A DNA stretch of 64,000 bases, from the NCBI RefSeq assembly GCF_020520425.1, contig NC_079492.1:112255157-112319156 (forward strand), read 5' to 3'. This document shows positions 58,962-64,000 of the stretch, in pieces. The notes beneath the pieces are model-generated. The model did no database searches, had not been told where the DNA came from, and worked only from the letters and a program-made list of their open reading frames with translations. A program made the position numbers and the translations under genes. Origin of the DNA: Spinacia oleracea (lineage: Eukaryota; Streptophyta; Magnoliopsida; Caryophyllales; Amaranthaceae). How positions within the stretch are numbered: position 1 is the first letter of the stretch; each line of letters starts with the position of its first letter.

Positions 58962-60352
58962 TGAAGGAAATAATGCCCTTGGTCCAAGTATGCATTCTAT
59001 GTTAAGTCTAATAAATGCGGTTCAGTATTAATTAACAAGTTAATAATTCAGTGAGATCAAGTGAGCTGAATGCCTAGCTAGAGGCCGCTTCAGTTCAAGT
59101 GGAATTAATGATATTAATCCACAGCTTACTCTTGACTGAACCCGTAGGGTCACACAAATAGTACGTAAACGGATCAAGTATTTAATGGCATTAAATACTC
59201 CATCTATGAATATTCGGAACCGACGGATCTTGGTTTCAGTGGGAGCTAAGATCGTCACAGGCAAGAAATGAATACTCCGGAAACGATGATATTGCCGGAA
59301 ACGGAAATATGGATCGTATCGGAAATATAAATATTATCCAAGTCGTAGATGTTGCCGGAAACGGAAACATGGTACGTATCGGAAAATATTATCGGAAATG
59401 GAAATATTGCCAGAATCGGAAATATTGCCGGAAACGGAAATATTGTCAGAATCGGAAATATTACCGGAATCGGAAAATAATTCCGGAAACGGAAATATTA
59501 AATATTTGTTCGAAACGGAAATTAATTCCGGAATCGGAAATATTAAATATTGTTCGTATCGGAAATGAATTCCGGAATCGGAAAATTTAATCGGAAGCGC
59601 ATCGTACGAATAAGCATCGGACGAGGCCTGCCGGACGAGGCCCAGCACGAAGCCAGGCCATCGCCCAGCAAGCCAAGCGCGCCGCAAAAACAGCCACGCC
59701 AGGCCCAGCGCAAGGCCAGGCCTAGCAGGCTGCGCAGCGCGCACAGCGCGCAGCGCGCGCGGGCGCTGCGTGGGCTGCTGCTCGCGCGCACGCATGGTGG
59801 CCCATCGTGGCTGCCGTGCGTGTGTGTGCAAGTGTTTGTGTTCGTGCACGTTTCCTAAAACATGCAGAGTTCGGTTAATGATTAAATTCCTAATTCTATT
59901 TGATAAATTAATTAAATTAGAGTTCTTGTAGGATTCTAGGTTTAATTAATTTGTATCTGAATAGGATTTCGATTCCCTTTCCATACCCCTATAAATATGA
60001 GGCTAGGGCTCACAATTTATAACGAGTTTCAAAGTATTCAAAGTGAGTTTTTGAGAGAAAAATTCAAACACACATCTTGCTCAAAAGTGCCGAAAATTCT
60101 AGTACCTTAAGGGCGATTCTAGTTGGTCAATCTTAAGGCGGATCCGGACGTGCTGTGGACTATCTACGGAGGGACGACACTTGGAGTCCTAAAGACTTGT
60201 TCTTGTTCGGTTCGGGCGCAGCTAGGGAGGGCACGCAACAAAGAGTATGCATCTAAATTATGCTATATGATTATGTGTAAATAATATGTTGTCTTGGGTT
60301 AATGGTTGTTTCCGCATGATCTATGTAATGTCATATGTATCATAACCTAACA
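58962..60352 (+). repeat. Copia-2 3' LTR
   Basis: Same length and content as the 5' LTR, including TATA box (59990) and CGGAAAT array. Followed by the target duplication AGTGG. Confidence 0.97.
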
Positions 60353-61355
60353 AGTGGAGCAATCTTCTCACCGACATAAAGGTAGTGGGCTTGGCCCCTA
60401 GAAAATCTAGTGCGGCCCTCAACGTCTGGTAGGGTGAACAATGCATTTCTCTGGAACATTCATGACATAAGGCCAGGACGAAGCATCAGATGCTTAGAGT
60501 ATAACTTGAAAATTCTCGCAAAGTAGTCCAAATCCAACAAATTACGCCCTGGAACCACAGTGTGGTCCCGCTCAGCAAAATTGGCTACTGCAATAACAAT
60601 GTGGGTGATCAGTCCCCCAAGAGTGATACTCGTTTTGTACCGGGAGGTTGCAGTAGCAAGCAGGTGGCTGGCCAAGTGATGAGCCAAGTTCATTCTATAA
60701 CCATCTCCAGCCATCATATACCCTCCTATCACCTCTAACTCCGTACTTCTCACATTCTGATTCTCCTCCTTTCCAAAAATAGTAAATCCCATAAACCGGA
60801 AGAAGACAATGGGGACTGGGTGTTGCACAGCAGAAGCGTGCAAATGTTGCATATTAGGGGGTTCAGAATTCCCCGTCAGCTTTCTGAATTGTTATGCCCC
60901 TCCCCGGGGAATCGATTGTGCTCAACAGCTAACCCAAATATTCTACCAAAATCCTTGATAGGCATATTATAGTTTTGGTTCATCAATCAAAAGGACACAC
61001 GAACAATTTCCTTGTACCCATTTCTATGCACATTAAATGAACTCAAGAATTCAAGAGTAAGCTTCTTATAAGTCAATATAAGCATGCCATACATATGCTT
61101 CATCCCTACACCACAAAATAAATTCCTAACATCCTTCTCAATGCCCATATCATTTAGAGATTTTTGACATATAAAACGAGTAGGGACTACCTTCCGTTGC
61201 TTGAGATGGGCGAGCCTAGCTTATTGTTCCTCACTAACTAGGACGATATATATGTCCGGAAATGTCGGGTTGGGCCCGAACCGTGGTGCATGACTCGTAG
61301 AAGCTTCCTCCGGTCTCCTTGTTCCCGTGCACGTCCTCTTGGGCCTAGAAGCCAT
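60353..61355 (-). pseudogene. ATHILA-type ORF of the Athila element (fossil)
   Basis: The frame opens at 61355 with MASRPKRTCTG and continues with RFICQKSLNDMG, GGYMMAGDGYRM and DLDYFARIFKLYSKHLML, features of the plant retroelement ATHILA ORF family. It lies downstream of pol (integrase at 62253-63185), the place of the extra ORF in Athila elements. The remainder is on the other side of Copia-2 (50052-49630). A few breaks. Function in intact relatives is unclear. Confidence 0.75.
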
Positions 61356-62250
61356 TGATGAACAAATTTGAGAGTTTGAGGTGTTTTGATGAAATTTGGG
61401 TTTTTTGTGGGGAGAGAGTGAGAGTAAAATTAGTTTGGTGGAGGATGAAGAGGGTGTTATGGTGATATTTTGATGTATTATGTAATGAATTTGGGTGAGA
61501 GATGAGGGAGATATGGAGGTTTGAAGTTTATAGGGTTTGGGGTTTAATGGAGGAGAGGGGAGAATGAAGAAGCTGAAAGAAGAAAGAATGAAGAAAAAGG
61601 GAGTGAGCCCGTAGTTTGTAGTCGATTTTCTCCTCTCGCCCGACGGGCATCGGTCTGCCCGACGGGTCGCTGGCTCGAAACCCGCCCGACGGGCCGCTGT
61701 TCGCCCGTCAGGCAATCTTTAATGTTTTCGTTCCCTTCAGCGCGCGCCCGGTCGGACGCTCATCGCCCGGTGCCCACCGGGCGGCTGGAGATTTTCTCAT
61801 TTTCCCCCTCCTTAGCCAAAATCCATAACCCAAGCTTGAAAAACTCCTCCGTAGTCTTCCTCCCGACGGGCACAGGTCCTCCTGCCGGGCATGTAGCTCG
61901 ATTTCACTTCGATGGGCATTCAGCTGCCCGGTGGGCAAAAATGTACGATAATGAACCCATCCACGCACGCCCGGTCGGGAGCTCATTGCCTGCCCACCAG
62001 GCGGTTGACTGTTTGCTGTGTTTCGCCTATTTTTCGACTTTTTTCGAACTAAGGCCTCAAATCTGCACACCACTGAACATGTAAATAGTGTAATTCCCTC
62101 TTCTCACCTTTCTAGTGATATAGATCAAACTAGAAACACACGAAAAGTACAAAAAATCAAAACTATATTAACGTAAGCAATAAAATACGGGTTGCCTCCC
62201 GCAAGGCGCTGGTTTATTTTCTGGTCAAGCTCGACCTCTTTACCTCAAGC
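61356..62250. other. Athila spacer with GC-rich short palindromes
   Basis: Non-coding between integrase and the extra ORF. From 61636 to 61990 at least eight copies of GCCCGACGGGC-like palindromes (variants GCCCGGTGGGC, GCCCGGTCGGGA) occur in otherwise ordinary DNA. Open frames across it are not conserved. Confidence 0.65.
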
Positions 62251-62252
62251 AT

Positions 62253-64000
62253 CTATGAGGCGGAAGGGTGGATGTGCGGGACCTCAACCACTCCTACGGT
62301 AGCCCCTTCGTGGTATAACTTTAGACGTTGCCCATTGACTTCGAATCTTTCTCCTGTATTATTTTCTACCTCGATTGATCCAAACTTACTGATCATGGTC
62401 ACAGTGAACGGCCCAGACCACCTAGACTTAAGTTTTCCAGGAAATAACTTAAGTCTAGAATTGAACAATAGAACCTTGTCGCCCACTGCGAACTCCCTCT
62501 GAAGGATGTAACTGTCGTGCCATCGTTTAGTCTTTTCCTTATAGATGTTGGCACTGTCATACGCTTGCAATCTAAACTCATCTAGCTCATTCAACTGTAA
62601 TAGCCGCTTCTCACCGGCTAGCTTAGCATCCATGTTGAGCTGTTTGATTGCCCAAAAAGCCTTATATTCCATTTCTACCGGCAAATGACATGCCTTACCA
62701 TACACTAACCGATACAGGGAAGTACCAATAGGTGTCTTGAAAGGATTTCTCTATGCCCATAGAGTATCATTGAGCTTGTCACTCCAATCCTTCCTAGATT
62801 TCGCCACCACCTTCTCAAGTATAGATTTGTTCTCCCGGTTAGAGACCTCAACTTTCCCACTCGTACGAGGGTGGTAGGCTAGTTTGGTGCGGTGATAGAC
62901 CTCATATTTGCGCAGGAGCGCATTTAAATGCTTCTCATGGAAGTGTGACCCTCCATCACTGATCAATGCTTTAGGAACTCCAAATCTGGGGAAATTGATC
63001 TTCTTAAACATGAAAATGACTGTCTTAGCATCGTCGGTAGGTGAGGCAATGGCTTCCACCCACTTGGACACATAATCTACAGCTTCAAGGATATACAGAT
63101 TACCCTTGGACGATGGGAAGGGTCCCATGTAGTCAATCCCCCATACATCAAACACCTTTATCTCAAGTATCCCATTCTGTGGCATCTCGTGCCTCCTCGA
63201 AATGGTGTTGGTCCTCTAGCACGCATCACAAGCCATAATGAAAACCTATGCATCCTGAAACATAGTAGGCCAGTAAAACCCGCACTGTGACAATTTGGCA
63301 TTAGTCTTAGAAGGTCCATGGTGACCTCCATAAGGAGAAGAATGACACCTATTGATTATACCATGGACTTGCCATTCTGGAACACACCGCTTATACAACC
63401 ATTCAGCAGTCTCGCGGAACAAATGCGGATTATCCCAAAAGTAGAACCGAACATCGTGCAAGAACTTCTTCTTTTGTTGATATGTCATATCGGCCGGAAG
63501 AGTACCCCCCACAATGTAGTTCGCATAGTTTGTGAACCATGGTGACTGACCCGCAATCTCAAGTAGATGATCATCATGGAATGAATCATCGGTCGGTGCA
63601 GACAGATTACCATCATCATATCTCAGTCTAGACAAGTGGTCTGCAACCACATTCTCAGCCCCTTTCTTGTCGTGGATCTCCAGATCAAATTCCTGTAGCA
63701 GTAGTATCCATCTAATAACCCTAGGTTTGGCTTCCTTCTTAGAGAGCAGATACTTAAGGGCCGCATGGTCAGTGTAGACTATCACCTTGGACCCAATCAG
63801 ATAAGAACAAAACTTGTCCAAGGCATAGACTATAGCTAGAAGCTTCTTCTTAGTAGTAGCATAATTAACTTGAGCGACATACAAGGTCTTACTAGCATAG
63901 TAGATAGCATGCAAGACCTTGTCCTTTCTTTGACCCAAAACTGCCCCAACTGCATAGTCACTTGCATCGCACATTATCTCGAACGGGAGATCCCACTCGG
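62253..64000 (-). pseudogene. Athila pol: RT end/RNase H and integrase (fossil)
   Basis: From right to left: RNase H ([15 protein letters not shown] at 63974, [24 protein letters not shown]), the integrase zinc region ([13 protein letters not shown] near 63330), the integrase core ([15 protein letters not shown] near 63130, LISDGGSHF near 62960) and the integrase C-terminus ([10 protein letters not shown] near 62410). Gag, protease and most RT are beyond the window edge. Broken, with about two breaks in the visible part. Confidence 0.93.

Larger units (their letters stand above)
50053..60352 (+). mobile_element. Copia-2: young non-autonomous Copia element (fossil coding region)
   Basis: Two LTRs of equal length, 1391 bp (50053-51443 and 58962-60352), both starting TGAAGGAAATAATG and ending CATAACCTAACA, with a 5-bp duplication AGTGG outside (50048-50052 and 60353-60357). 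The LTRs differ at about ten positions by eye, under 1%, so insertion was probably within the last half million years or so. The interior is largely non-coding with many breaks; only a degraded RT trace is recognisable. It was presumably copied with proteins of a coding relative such as a Copia-1-type element. It interrupts the Athila ORF. Confidence 0.96.
28411..64000 (-). mobile_element. Athila-type Ty3 LTR retrotransposon with nested insertions (fossil), continues past right edge
   Basis: Minus-strand element visible in three blocks: 60353-64000 (pol, spacer and start of the ATHILA-type ORF), 47960-50052 (rest of that ORF and untranslated 3' region) and 28411-28580 (LTR-type DNA). CACTA-C (28581-47959) and Copia-2 (50053-60352) interrupt it; removing each with its target duplication restores continuous sequence. 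Gag, protease and most of RT lie beyond 64000. Broken, with a few coding breaks in the visible part. It predates both insertions. Its left limit, against TNP2 of CACTA-A near 28410, is approximate. Confidence 0.85.

Noticed and set aside
1-64000. tRNA, rRNA or intact single-copy host gene
   Set aside because: None was recognised by reading both strands; all clear coding matches belong to mobile elements or captured fragments.

Overview
The window is transposable-element DNA from a flowering plant; I found no intact ordinary host gene, no tRNA or rRNA and no CRISPR array. The element families (Copia with a Met-type primer site, Ty3 Athila and Tat, CACTA, MULE, Helitron, plant L1-type LINE), AT-rich spacers and plant-type introns point to a dicot. 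The repeat style (TACTCCGTA motifs, Athila and Tat types) reminds me of Caryophyllales such as spinach or beet, but that is inference only.

Left third (1-17345): a 5'-truncated LINE on the minus strand runs off the left edge (1-3427). A small CAGTGGCGG-type terminal-inverted-repeat remnant and anonymous AT-rich DNA follow. A 3.4 kb imperfect palindrome (6385-9822), built from two opposed arrays of a ~21-bp TTAGTTAAG unit, lies between two GC-rich gene-like pieces. Then comes an incomplete minus-strand Copia element (Copia-1, 10565-17345) with a 2.6 kb untranslated leader.

Middle (17346-28410): the transposase gene of one CACTA element (CACTA-A) is split by a second, complete-ended CACTA (CACTA-B, 17701-25981, target duplication CAT). 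CACTA-B in turn holds a complete-ended 3.76 kb Helitron (18059-21816) that carries exon-like gene pieces, among them a WRKY group IId exon.

Right (28411-64000): a minus-strand Athila (Ty3) element extends past the right edge. Its LTR-proximal part is split by a third CACTA (CACTA-C, 28581-47959, target duplication AAT), which contains a pol-less Tat-type Ty3 element (29118-39249) with an antisense plant-mobile-domain gene, an exon-like captured piece, and a 5.4 kb MULE (42319-47756, 9-bp target duplication AATTTTTTA). The MULE carries a mudrA transposase gene and a convergent GRF zinc-finger/transmembrane gene. The Athila coding region is split again by a young Copia element (Copia-2, 50053-60352, target duplication AGTGG, two 1391-bp LTRs under about 1% apart). 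Its interior is mostly non-coding and its leader matches Copia-1.

The nesting gives relative ages: CACTA-A and Athila are older; CACTA-B, CACTA-C and Copia-2 inserted later; the Helitron, Tat element and MULE lie inside those. Points most worth a second look are the opposed-minisatellite palindrome, the Tat element with its antisense gene and repeated hairpin pairs, the MULE with a GRF-TM partner gene, the Helitron exon collection, and the Copia-1/Copia-2 pair as possible helper and parasite.
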